Assembly: GCA_937918935.1 (NCBI GenBank)
Contig: CAKZSI010000017.1
Span: forward strand, 1-64,000
DNA: 64,000 nt
Direction: 5' to 3'
Source: an uncultured Chloroflexales bacterium
GTDB taxonomy: Bacteria; Chloroflexota; Chloroflexia; Chloroflexales; Chloroflexaceae
Shown: piece by piece, positions 1 through 7,541 of the stretch
Layout of the letters: every line of letters starts with the position of its first letter
Numbering within the stretch: the first letter of the stretch is position 1
Program-made: the position numbers and the translations under genes
Notes under the pieces: model-generated
What the model was told of the DNA's origin: nothing
Database searches by the model: none
What the model saw: the letters and a program-made list of their open reading frames with translations, nothing else

Positions 1-118
1 GCCGGGACATGCCCGTCTACGACCGTGAGGCCGTCATCGCTCCTCCCCCCGGCGGGGCGAGGCCGGGACATGCCCGTCTACGACCGTGAGGCCGTCATCG
101 CTCCTCCCCCCGGCGGGG
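1..118. repeat. Two tandem copies of a 61-bp unit
   Basis: A unit beginning GCCGGGACATGCCCGTCTAC at position 1 is repeated almost exactly from position 62, giving a period of 61 bp. The copies agree for about 57 bases and end in a C-run/G-run palindrome (CCCCCCGGCGGGG). It lies downstream of the broken flavoprotein gene and touches the window edge, so more copies may lie to the left. No gene in it is convincing. It could be an intergenic tandem repeat or, less likely, an assembly artefact. Confidence 0.8.
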
Positions 119-176
119 GGAGGTTGGGAGGGGGGCTTGCCAGCGGGGGGAGGCCGGGAGGGGGGCAGGGGGCCGT
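113..176 (+). other. G-run-rich stretch with G-quadruplex potential
   Basis: Directly after the tandem repeat the plus strand carries at least five runs of three to six G, separated by short spacers (GGGGGG, GGG, GGGGGG, GGGGGG, GGG, GGGGGG, GGGGG). This is the composition expected of a G-quadruplex-forming segment. It lies 3' of the minus-strand flavoprotein gene, whose RNA would be C-rich here. Confidence 0.45.
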
Positions 177-203
177 GCCGCGCGCAGCGCCTCAGCCACG
201 CGG

Positions 204-1253
204 TCACTGGTCGAGGGCTGCCGCGATCCGTTCGGCGGCGGCCCGGCCACTGGCGATGGCCAGGTGGACGCGCCCCTGGCCCGCGACCATGTCACCGGCG
301 ACGAAGAGCCCGGCGATGCCCGCGCTGGCCGCGGGGGCGCACGGCGCGTCGGCCAGGGCATAGCGCCAGCGATGCACATCAACCCACAGCGGCGCGCCCG
401 GATCGGCGCCGAGCAGTTCGCCGATGAGCCCATGGACGGCGGTGAGCGCAGCGGGCAGCGGCGCAGCACCACCGTAGGTGCCCCTGGGCAGCGCCTCCCA
501 GTGCTGCTTGCTCCATGCCGGCGCCATCTGGGCCAGCAGCAACCCGTGGCCGGCGGGCGCGCGATCCGGCTTGACGTGCTCGCAGGCCAGCTAGGCAATC
601 GGGTGGCGCCGGTCGAGGTTGAGCAGCGCGTACCAGGGCGGCACAGGGCGGTGCGCATAGGCGAAGGCCAGTGAGAGACAGGGGCGGTAGCGTGCCGGCG
701 CGAGCGCAGCGAGCAACTGCGCCTGCACCGTCGGGTCAATACTGCTCGCCGCCAGGATGGCAGCGGTCTGTGGAGCGGGCGGGGTGAGCAGCACCACGGC
801 GAACGGGCCGCTGCGCTGCCCGCTGGCGTCCACCAGCTCGTAATCCGTCTCGGCCTGGTGCAGGGCGGTGATGGTCGTCTCGCGCTGGACCACAAGGCCG
901 CTGGCCAGGTGGCGGGCCAGGGCATTAATACCGCCGGGCCAGGTCCAACTGGCTTCCGCGGCCTGCGCGGAGTCACCCGGGCCGATCTGCCCCTCGCTCG
1001 TGAAGGTCCAGACCGGCTGAGCGATAGTCTGGGCGCCGTCAATCTCGGCGACGAGGGCCTGAAACTCCGGGGCCGGCGCCTTGAAGACCTGGGCGCCGTG
1101 GTCAATCGCGAAGCCGGCGACGCGCCGGGTAGCGACGCGCCCGCCGAGGCCGCGGCTCTTCTCGAACACCCGGACGGTGTGGCCACTGCGGACGAGCACG
1201 CGGCCTGCGGCCAGCCCGGCCACCCCGGCGCCAATGATAGCGATGCTGCCCAT
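204..1253 (-). pseudogene. Renalase-like FAD-dependent amine oxidoreductase, broken by in-frame TAG
   Basis: The reading frame starts with MGSIAIIGAGVAGLAAGRVL, a Rossmann FAD-binding GxGxxG motif, followed by FEKSRGLGGRVATRR and DHGAQVF, which are typical of the renalase/NAD(P)-FAD oxidoreductase family. The ATG at 1253 is 10 bp behind the stop of the M16 peptidase gene, so the two probably form an operon. Codon 221 (591-593) is TAG. The same frame continues without a shift as LACEHVKPDRAPAGHG...LLLAQMAPAW to a C-terminal FAVAGDM-like stretch (GLFVAGDMVAGQG) that is also family-typical. Family members usually have Trp where the stop falls, so a single TGG-to-TAG change explains the break. 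The rest shows no decay, so the mutation is recent or is a sequencing error. Readthrough is possible but nothing in the sequence supports it. Confidence 0.8.
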
Positions 1254-1263
1254 AGACGCGCCG

Positions 1264-2544
1264 TTATGCGAAGCCCTGCTCAAGCAAGGTCTGCAGTTCG
1301 TGGCTGTCCTCGCGCCCGTAGGGGCCAATCACGGCGAGGTGCAGCGCCTCACTGCGCAGCAGGCGCCGGGCCACGCGCTGCACATCGGCGGCGGTGACCG
1401 CCTCGACCTCGGCAATCACCTGCTCGACCGGCGCAACATGGCCATAGCGCAGCAGATGGGCGCCGTTGCGCGAAGCCACCGACCAGGTATCCTCCAGCGA
1501 GAGCAACAGCCCTCCTTTAACCTGCTCCTTGACCATCGCCAGTTCATCGGCGGTCACGCCGTTGTTGGCCAGATCGCGCAGGATCTCCAGGCCGAGGGCC
1601 ACGGCATCGCGCAGGGCCTCAGGCTCGACGCTCCCGTAGATGACCCACATGCCAGCGTCGGAGAGATCGTTGTGATAGGAGCCGATGCTGTAGGCCAGAC
1701 CGTGCTCCTCGCGGAGCAGTTGAAACAGGCGCGAGGACATGCCGCCGCCGAGGATGGAGTCGAGCACCTGGAGCGGGCGCCGGTCGGGATCGCTATAGGA
1801 CAGACCGGGCAGGCCCAGGCAGAAATTCCCCTGTTCGGTATCGCGACCAAGCAGGGTCAGACGCGGGCCAGGGCGTGGTACGGGGCGCGGTTGCGGGGGC
1901 GTCGGTGCGCCAGGGGGCAAGCCATCGAAGGCGGCACGCACGGCGGCGTAAGCCTCGGCCACACTGATCCTGCCCGCCACCGAGACGACCAGGTTGGTGC
2001 GGTGGTAGAAGCGTTGCCAGAACGAGGCCAGATCCTCGCGCCCGAGGGCGCTCACCGTCTCGACACTGCCGGCGATGTCGCGGCCCAGCGGACTGCCGGC
2101 CCACATAGCCTGTTGCAGCAACTCGTGCACCCAGTCGCCGGGCGTATCCTGGAGACCGCGGATCTCCTCGATAATCACCCGGCGCTCCTTCTCCAGTTCA
2201 TGCAGATCGAACAGCGGGCGGCGGATCATCTCGCTGAGCACGTCCAGCGCCCGATCCACATGCAGGGTGGCCACCTTCGCGTAGTACACCGTAGACTCGT
2301 AGGCGGTGGAGGCATTGAGCACGCCGCCCACCCCCTCGACGGCATGGGAGATGTGGCGCGCCGAGGGGTAACGTTCGGCGCCCTTGAAGAGCATGTGCTC
2401 AATAAAATGCGCCGCGCCGCCCTGCGGGTCAGGCTCGTGGCGTGCGCCTGCGGCCACGAAGCAGCCCACCGACACCGAATAGGTGTGGGGCAGTTCTTCG
2501 ACCAGGATGCGCAGCCCGTCAGGAGTGGTGATCAATTCTGGCAT
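1264..2544 (-). CDS. M16 family zinc metallopeptidase (processing-peptidase-like)
   Basis: This 426-residue protein belongs to the pitrilysin/mitochondrial-processing-peptidase class M16B. The inverted zinc motif HFIEH is at residues 46-50, and the third ligand is the Glu 77 residues after the last His (E127, in VIIEEI), matching the HxxEHx76E pattern. The C-terminal inactive-type domain includes GLPGLSYSDPDRRPLQVLDSILGGG. I chose the ATG at 2544 because an upstream in-frame ATG at 2556 lies inside an extended -10 box, so an mRNA started there would begin at or next to the 2544 ATG. No Shine-Dalgarno sequence precedes it. It lies upstream of the broken flavoprotein gene on the same strand. 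The protein probably cleaves peptides in the cytoplasm; its substrate is unknown. Confidence 0.9.
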   Translation of the reverse strand: MPELITTPDGLRILVEELPHTYSVSVGCFVAAGARHEPDPQGGAAHFIEHMLFKGAERYPSARHISHAVEGVGGVLNASTAYESTVYYAKVATLHVDRALDVLSEMIRRPLFDLHELEKERRVIIEEIRGLQDTPGDWVHELLQQAMWAGSPLGRDIAGSVETVSALGREDLASFWQRFYHRTNLVVSVAGRISVAEAYAAVRAAFDGLPPGAPTPPQPRPVPRPGPRLTLLGRDTEQGNFCLGLPGLSYSDPDRRPLQVLDSILGGGMSSRLFQLLREEHGLAYSIGSYHNDLSDAGMWVIYGSVEPEALRDAVALGLEILRDLANNGVTADELAMVKEQVKGGLLLSLEDTWSVASRNGAHLLRYGHVAPVEQVIAEVEAVTAADVQRVARRLLRSEALHLAVIGPYGREDSHELQTLLEQGFA

Positions 2545-2551
2545 ACTCGGT

Positions 2552-2560
2552 AGCATACCA
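2552..2560 (-). promoter_or_regulatory. Extended -10 promoter TGGTATGCT of the M16 gene
   Basis: On the minus strand TGGTATGCT is followed by seven bases and then ATG. A start of transcription about seven bases after the -10 box would fall on the initiation codon, so the transcript is predicted to be leaderless. No clear -35 box is visible, as is usual for extended -10 promoters. Confidence 0.5.
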
Positions 2561-2614
2561 CAACTCTGGCGAGCGTGGCGGCCCCTGCGCCGCGTACCAC
2601 GCGGATCATAAATA

Positions 2615-2633
2615 GGGAGGGCGTAGCCCTCCC
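2615..2633. terminator. GGGAGGGC/GCCCTCCC hairpin downstream of the ACBP gene
   Basis: A perfect 8-bp stem with a GTA loop lies about 30 bases past the ACBP stop codon. No T-run follows. It belongs to the dispersed module B hairpin family (consensus CTGGGAGGGC-n-GCCCTCCCAG) seen elsewhere in the window, so it may be a repeat that also serves as an RNA 3'-end structure. Confidence 0.5.
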
Positions 2634-2664
2634 AGAATCACCCCTGCCGACACTGGCGGGTCTC

Positions 2665-2931
2665 CTACTTGACCGCGGCCTTCAATTGTTCCACCAGGGC
2701 GATGTAATCCTGCATGGCCTGCTCCGCGCTCAGGCCCTTCAGTTTGGCCCAGGCATCGTACTTCAGCCGGCCCTGCATATCGAGAATGCCCGGACGGGTC
2801 CCGGTCACATCCCCACTGGTGGCCTGCTTGTACAACCCGTAGAGTTTGAGCAGTGCCTCGTTGTCCGGGCGTCTGGGAAGCTGCTGCACCTCCTGGGCTG
2901 CCTGCTCGAACCGGGCCTTCAGGTCGCTCAT
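2665..2931 (-). CDS. Acyl-CoA-binding protein
   Basis: This 88-residue protein matches the acyl-CoA-binding protein fold along its whole length: MSDLKARFEQAAQEVQQLP, the LYGLYKQATSGDVTGTRPG acyl-CoA-binding loop and KYDAWAKLKGLSAEQAMQDY. It is a small cytoplasmic four-helix protein that binds long-chain acyl-CoA esters and buffers them for lipid metabolism. The start is fixed by AAGGAG five to six bases before the ATG; longer in-frame starts upstream give a low-complexity basic extension foreign to the family. The gene is transcribed alone between the M16 gene and a divergent hydrolase gene. Bacterial copies occur in only some lineages. Confidence 0.93.
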   Translation of the reverse strand: MSDLKARFEQAAQEVQQLPRRPDNEALLKLYGLYKQATSGDVTGTRPGILDMQGRLKYDAWAKLKGLSAEQAMQDYIALVEQLKAAVK

Positions 2932-3061
2932 TGCTGCTCTCCTTGTGCTCAGAAACGGATGCGGCCGTGCGCATCGTAGCATCTGCCGCCGTGACGCGCA
3001 AGCGCGGGGCCGTTTCCGGGGAGAAAGGCGCCCTTTCGATCCTCCTCCGGGGCGACGGCGT

Positions 3062-3081
3062 GGGGAAACCCGGGTTGCCCC
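3062..3081. repeat. Dispersed palindrome, module A copy
   Basis: GGGGAAACCCGGGTTGCCCC is a near-perfect palindrome of the GGGGAAACC-n-GGTTTCCCC family that recurs at about ten places in this window. It lies between two divergently transcribed genes. Confidence 0.6.
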
Positions 3082-3164
3082 ACAGCTCTTCAACTGGCCG
3101 GCACGCCAGACACCCGACCGCCGGGCGTTTAATCAGAGGAACCGTGTCTGATCGGAGCATTCGT

Positions 3165-4502
3165 ATGACCATGCAACGTATCTCCGCGGCCGTGACTGCC
3201 GCCTTGCTCTTCCTGGCGACGCTGAGCTTCGTCGCCTCGCCCCCCGTCGGGGCGCAAGCCGAGCCTGCCGTGTCCCGCGACATGATCGGCATGGTGGTCC
3301 GCGATCCGTGGTACGAGTTTGGCACCCATCCTGCCTACCCCAACCAGCCCAACTACATTGCCCAGGAGCGTATGGGGCAGATCCTGGCCGAGGCAGGGGT
3401 GCGCCGGGTGCGGGTGGAGTTTCTGGTGCGTGATCGGGGCGCAGGCACGTTTGCCGAGCAGATCGCCCGCTACGACTACTTCATCAACGAGGTGGCCCCG
3501 CGCCACGGACTCTCGGTGATGGGCTTGCTCGGCTTTGGCCTGGTGGACATCGACCCGCGCGATGGCGCCTACGGCCTCATTGCCAAGGCCGACACCGATC
3601 CGGTCTACGGCGGAGGCGTCAATCCCTACATGCGCCTGTGGCTCGACCGGGCGCTGCAAATTATGAACCGTTACCAGGGGCGCATCGCGGCCTACGAGAT
3701 CCTGAACGAGCAAAACCGCCTGCCGGCGGAACAGGGCTTCGTCGGGGGCGAGGGGATCGACCCCGTTCTGACCGGACGGCTCCACACCAAGCTATACCGC
3801 TGCTTCAAGCGCAACGAGTGCGATCACCGCTCCGACGATCCCGCCTGGCGCGCTGGCGTTATTCTGGTCATCGGCGGCCTGCATCCCAGAGGGAGCGACA
3901 TTCTCCTGCCGAGCGGGCGCCGCTCGATGAACGACCGTGACTACCTGGCCGAACTGTACACCTCGGAGCCATTCAGCAGTTACTTCGGCGCCTACGGGAC
4001 CTACCCCGCCGACGCCCTGGGCTACCATCCCTACCCGGCGGAGATCCGCCTTGCCGCTCCGGTGGAAGAGGAGGTCGGGCGCATTGATCAACGCCTTGAA
4101 CTCCTCCGGCTACGACTGCGCCAGGTCCTCCAGGCAACCAGCCCCGCAGCCGCTGAAATCCCCCTCTGGATCACCGAAATTGGCTACAATGCTGCCTATT
4201 TACAGCAGAACAGCGCCGGGCAGGCCGCCTTTCTCCGCGCCGTCTACCGCCAGATGGCCGCCCGCAGCGATGTCGCGGTGGTGTTCTGGTTCAAGTACGA
4301 GGACTTTCCACCGCTTAGCGGCCCGAACGCCCAGCACTGGGGCATCGTGCACATCCCCTTTGTCGAAGATCCACGCTGCCCGGGCGGCGCCTGCTACGAT
4401 CCCGCCGGCGAGCCGGCCTTTCGCCGCGGGGCCTACTTCGCCCTGCGCGAACTGGCCGGCCTCCCGGTTGAGCGGCATTTCCTGCCCGTCATGGGACGCT
4501 GA
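3165..4502 (+). CDS. Secreted clan-A glycoside hydrolase (cellulase/GH39-like)
   Basis: The 445-residue product begins with a signal peptide (MTMQRIS, hydrophobic core AALLFLATLSFVA, probable cleavage after VGAQA near residue 32). The rest looks like a (beta/alpha)8 clan GH-A hydrolase: the acid/base is likely E182 in YEILNEQN, the nucleophile likely E338 in LWITEIGYN, and WFKYED and GYHPYP are typical strand ends. The exact GH family and sugar substrate cannot be assigned. The protein ends VERHFLPVMGR, resembling short LPxxxR tails of other secreted proteins in the window. GGAG lies seven bases before the ATG; a GTG at 3144 behind AGAGGA is an alternative start. The gene is monocistronic. 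Confidence 0.82.
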   Translation: MTMQRISAAVTAALLFLATLSFVASPPVGAQAEPAVSRDMIGMVVRDPWYEFGTHPAYPNQPNYIAQERMGQILAEAGVRRVRVEFLVRDRGAGTFAEQIARYDYFINEVAPRHGLSVMGLLGFGLVDIDPRDGAYGLIAKADTDPVYGGGVNPYMRLWLDRALQIMNRYQGRIAAYEILNEQNRLPAEQGFVGGEGIDPVLTGRLHTKLYRCFKRNECDHRSDDPAWRAGVILVIGGLHPRGSDILLPSGRRSMNDRDYLAELYTSEPFSSYFGAYGTYPADALGYHPYPAEIRLAAPVEEEVGRIDQRLELLRLRLRQVLQATSPAAAEIPLWITEIGYNAAYLQQNSAGQAAFLRAVYRQMAARSDVAVVFWFKYEDFPPLSGPNAQHWGIVHIPFVEDPRCPGGACYDPAGEPAFRRGAYFALRELAGLPVERHFLPVMGR

Positions 4503-4553
4503 GTAGCCTGTCAACAAAGTCTTTCGCTACACCCCGCCCCCTCCCCAACTGGA

Positions 4554-4577
4554 GGAGGGAGGCCGGCGCCTCCCTCC
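4554..4577. terminator. 10-bp perfect hairpin after the hydrolase gene
   Basis: GGAGGGAGGC and GCCTCCCTCC form a perfect stem with a CGGC loop about 50 bases after the stop codon. There is no T-run. The surrounding sequence resembles 41868-41940 (CGCCCCCTCCCCAA, GGCGCCTCCCT, CAACGGG), so it is also a copy of a second dispersed repeat type. Confidence 0.5.
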
Positions 4578-4694
4578 AACGGGGAGGCTGGCCGGAAAAC
4601 CTCTTGTTGCGCGGCGACGTCCCGCCAGTTTCCAATGCCCAACTTCTGCACAGCAGATCTCAAATATATGCAACATACACCCGTAATCAAGGGA

Positions 4695-4703
4695 TGCTAT
4701 ACT
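4695..4703 (+). promoter_or_regulatory. Extended -10 promoter TGCTATACT
   Basis: TGCTATACT lies 45 bases before the ATG at 4749, in an AT-rich patch (CAAATATATG upstream). The identical nonamer occurs before the CinA-like gene at 56340. Transcription would start near 4710. Confidence 0.5.
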
Positions 4704-4748
4704 CTGAGCAGGTTGCAGGCGCCACGTGAAAGGGGAAGGGGAAGGCCA

Positions 4749-5165
4749 ATGGACACGCTTGCCGCTACCCGGCTGGCCAATCAACTCACGGCACAGCAGA
4801 AGCAGATCTGCCAGAACGTCGCGGGACGCCTGCTGCGCGCCTATCCGGAGCTGTCGCGCATGCTGCGTCTGGAAGAGAACTACACTGCCCCGGAGCGCCT
4901 TGCAGCCGTCTCGGTGGAGCGTTTGAGCGAACTGGTGCGTTCGGTGTTGCTCTTCGAGGCCCCCACGCTCGCCGATAAGGAGATCACCTGGGCCCATGGC
5001 GTCTTACCGCGCCACGGAGTCACCTACCAGCACCAGTCGGCGATGGTGCGCTGGTTCTTCGAAGAGGTGCGCAAGCTGCCCCTTACCCCCGAAGAACTGG
5101 CCCTGACGGCGGAAATTGAGCAGTATTTTCTCAATCTGGTGAGTAGCGTCTACCGGGTCAACTGA
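4749..5165 (+). CDS. Conserved hypothetical all-helical protein
   Basis: This 138-residue soluble protein is not recognised. It appears entirely helical, with amphipathic segments such as TRLANQLTAQQKQICQNVAGRLLRAYPELSRML and LTAEIEQYFLNLVSSVYRVN and a central WAHGVLPRHGVTYQHQSAMVRWFFEEV containing several His and Trp. It has no signal peptide or membrane helix. The layout recalls the N-terminal helical or globin-like sensor domains of RsbR-type and regulator proteins, but I cannot establish that. The purine-rich leader GGGGAAGGGGAAGG before the ATG is a strong ribosome-binding site. The gene has its own promoter and faces the kinase gene convergently. Confidence 0.7.
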   Translation: MDTLAATRLANQLTAQQKQICQNVAGRLLRAYPELSRMLRLEENYTAPERLAAVSVERLSELVRSVLLFEAPTLADKEITWAHGVLPRHGVTYQHQSAMVRWFFEEVRKLPLTPEELALTAEIEQYFLNLVSSVYRVN

Positions 5166-5171
5166 TGGAAA

Positions 5172-5196
5172 GGTGGGGGAACCTGGTTTCCCCACC
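5172..5196. repeat. Dispersed palindrome, module A copy
   Basis: GGTGGGGGAACC-T-GGTTTCCCCACC is an almost perfect 12-bp inverted repeat with a one-base centre. It starts seven bases after the preceding stop codon, between convergent genes. Confidence 0.65.
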
Positions 5197-5220
5197 ACCC
5201 CCTGCCCGGGGGGAGGAATT

Positions 5221-5259
5221 GAAGGGGGATGGGGACACCTGCTGTCCCCATCCCCCTTC
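5221..5259. terminator. 17-bp perfect hairpin between convergent genes
   Basis: GAAGGGGGATGGGGACA and its exact reverse complement are separated by CCTGC. The hairpin lies between the ends of the small helical protein gene and the kinase gene and could terminate or stabilise either transcript. It has no T-run and its arms resemble the dispersed repeats. Confidence 0.6.
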
Positions 5260-5268
5260 CGTGTCTGC

Positions 5269-7269
5269 TCAGGAGACCCGAAACAGCCGCCGGAGGCGCT
5301 GCCACCAGCGTGGGGCGTTGATCCGCACCGGGATCGTTACGGTGAGGGGAAGCGCCCCGGCCGCCAGGTGCAGGGCGATCTCCTGGGGGCCGTGGAGGTC
5401 TGCCGGGGGGAGCAACCGTAGCGCGATGCGGCCGGTGGACCACGCCTCGACGGTGGCGGGCGCGGCGGCCACCTCAACCCAGGGAGTGTGGCTCCGGCAA
5501 ACGAGGGGCGCCTCGGGCGCGGCCAGGTTGTCAATCTCGATCAGGGCATAGGTTGGCTCGCCGGCAATGAGCGGGCGCGCCGTTGTCTCGCTCAGACCGC
5601 GCACCTGGAGGATCGGGAAGCGGTCGGGCGCGAGGCTGTGGAGGAGTCGACCAATCAGCAGGCGTCGCTGAAGCGCGTCCGGGGCGGGGGCGCTTTCAAT
5701 CTCGCGGGCCAGATCGCGCCGCTTGATGGCCCGCAGCCAGCGCGCAAGCACACCCTGCGCCAGCAGGGCCTCCAACTCCGGCGCCAGGTCGGGATGGCGC
5801 AGGTCGAGGTCCTCCAGCCGCGCCACGTGCCGGCCCGCCAGCGGCACTCCCGCCCGGGCCTGCGCTTCCCATGGAATGCTCCAGCGATGCTGGCCACAGC
5901 GGAGGCGCAGCACGCCGGAACGCGCGCCTGCCTTGCCCATGGCCACCACCTCCAGGCGCATCTGTTCTCCCGCGGCAAGCACCCCGGCAGCACGGCGCTG
6001 CGCCTTGCCGGCGACGAGCACGCGCACGTCGGCATCGGGTTGCGCCGGGCACTCCAGTTCCCAGGAGAGCGGCGTCAGCGCGGCATTGGTCAACATCAAT
6101 GCCCGCGGCTGGCTCCAGATGCGCCAGGAACGCAGGGGGACGGCCCCCAGGTCCAGATGGGTCGGGGTGACCTGAAGTAACCCGCTACCCTCAGGCGGGG
6201 CCAGGGCCGCGAACAGCAGGTCCAGCGGATCGGCGCCGCGCGCCGGGGCCGCGAGCCGGGTCTGGCGCAGACGATAGCGCAGCGCGCCCAGGCCATCATC
6301 GGGATGGGCCGCGAACCAGCGCTCCAGACTGCCATCTGCCACTGCCCCGGCGAGGGCGCGGGGGTTGCGCTGCAGCGCCGTCTCCAGGTCGCGCCGGTCG
6401 CCCAGTTCGGGACCCCCGCCGAGGAACAGGCGCCGGGGCGGGGCAGGTGCGCCCAGCCGCGAGCGCAGAACGGCCGCGGTGGGGCAGCGTTCGTCCAGAT
6501 CGAAGGCCAGGGCCGAGCGCAGCCCGACGGCGAGCAGTGGCGCGACCCGTTCGAGATCCTCAAGGTTGAATTGCAGCGGCGCTGCGGCCGGGTCGTGACC
6601 GGTGAGCAATTCGTAACAGGTGACGGCGAGAGCGAAGACATCGGCGCGCTCGTCGAAAGTGCGACCGCCGAGTTGTTCGGGGGGCGCGTAGCCGGGCGTG
6701 CCGTGGCGCGGGCGTGTCGCCCGCGTGGCCCGCCGGGTGAGCGTATGTGCCGCCCCCAGGTCAATCAGCGCCAGGCTGCCATCGGGGCGCCGCACCAGAT
6801 TGGCCGGCTTGAGGTCCCCGACCACCACCGGCGGCTCACGGGTGTGCAGGTAGGTAAGCAGGTCGCACATCTGCACCGCCCAGACCTGCACCTGGCGCCA
6901 GGGCCAGGGTCCCTGACGCGCTAGAACGCTGAGCGGCTGGCCAGGGACCAGCTCGCGAGCGAGCCAGACGCGCTGCGGGCCACGCTCCAGACCGTACAGA
7001 CGCGGGAGGGCGGCGTGGCCCAGCCGCCGCAGCAGACCGGCTTCCCGGCGCAGCACTTCCTCGGCCTCGCGCCGCGCATCGGCGCCCAGGTCCTGGCGAG
7101 CAACCTTCACTGCCACCGGCGCGCCGCCGCGGCGCAGATCGACCGCCTGAAAGACAACCGCCTGTCCGCCCTGGCCGATCTGCGCTTCGAGGCGAAAGCG
7201 CGCCCCCAGGACCGCGCCAGCGGCCAGTTCGCCCTGATCCAGGCGTATGGTCTGGTGGACATCAGCCAT
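5269..7269 (-). CDS. Serine/threonine protein kinase with large C-terminal region
   Basis: The 666-residue protein has an N-terminal Hanks-type kinase domain (about 20-280): glycine loop IGQGGQAVVF (31-40), VAVK lysine K55, catalytic loop VVVGDLKPANLV with D152 and N157, metal-binding D170 in IDLG, and TPGYAPPEQ as the P+1/APE region. The usual His-Arg before the catalytic Asp is Val-Gly, so this is a non-RD kinase and probably not controlled by activation-loop phosphorylation in the usual way. Residues 280-666 hold a helical segment and two beta-rich, Ig-like stretches around LQVTPTHLDLGAVPL and FPILQVRGLSETTARPL. No membrane helix is present, so the enzyme is cytoplasmic. GGAAGG precedes the ATG; longer upstream starts give a basic extension. 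Confidence 0.88.
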   Translation of the reverse strand: MADVHQTIRLDQGELAAGAVLGARFRLEAQIGQGGQAVVFQAVDLRRGGAPVAVKVARQDLGADARREAEEVLRREAGLLRRLGHAALPRLYGLERGPQRVWLARELVPGQPLSVLARQGPWPWRQVQVWAVQMCDLLTYLHTREPPVVVGDLKPANLVRRPDGSLALIDLGAAHTLTRRATRATRPRHGTPGYAPPEQLGGRTFDERADVFALAVTCYELLTGHDPAAAPLQFNLEDLERVAPLLAVGLRSALAFDLDERCPTAAVLRSRLGAPAPPRRLFLGGGPELGDRRDLETALQRNPRALAGAVADGSLERWFAAHPDDGLGALRYRLRQTRLAAPARGADPLDLLFAALAPPEGSGLLQVTPTHLDLGAVPLRSWRIWSQPRALMLTNAALTPLSWELECPAQPDADVRVLVAGKAQRRAAGVLAAGEQMRLEVVAMGKAGARSGVLRLRCGQHRWSIPWEAQARAGVPLAGRHVARLEDLDLRHPDLAPELEALLAQGVLARWLRAIKRRDLAREIESAPAPDALQRRLLIGRLLHSLAPDRFPILQVRGLSETTARPLIAGEPTYALIEIDNLAAPEAPLVCRSHTPWVEVAAAPATVEAWSTGRIALRLLPPADLHGPQEIALHLAAGALPLTVTIPVRINAPRWWQRLRRLFRVS

Positions 7270-7440
7270 CGCTGCCTTCCCCACCGGTTGCAACCCTCGC
7301 GCGAACGATTGTGCCACAGAGCGCCGTCCGACGCAAGCGCCCCTGCGCCTCCATCCTCCAGGGCGCACCCGGGAAACCCCGGCCGTTGCACACCGCCACA
7401 CCTCCCTGGCTCGCTCTCGCTTCAATGTACCTCGCGCCGA

Positions 7441-7446
7441 TATAAT
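7441..7446 (+). promoter_or_regulatory. TATAAT -10 box upstream of the APH-fold kinase gene
   Basis: A consensus TATAAT lies about 95 bases before the ATG at 7542, in the gap between divergent genes. No good -35 hexamer stands at the normal distance. Confidence 0.4.
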
Positions 7447-7541
7447 AACGGCGTATTCTACTCGCCCGCGCGCGCGCGGCAGAGTCGCCCGCGCCGCCCC
7501 TCTCGCGCTCCCCGGAGGGTGAGAGGCAGACGAGGAGACCC

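Noticed and set aside
591-593. TAG read as pyrrolysine in the flavoprotein gene
   Set aside because: Trp is the expected residue, the family has no known pyrrolysine members, and no Pyl machinery is seen here. Mutation or sequencing error is simpler.
2853-3164. N-terminal extension of the first hydrolase frame
   Set aside because: It overlaps the ACBP gene start and a repeat. The signal peptide begins at 3165.
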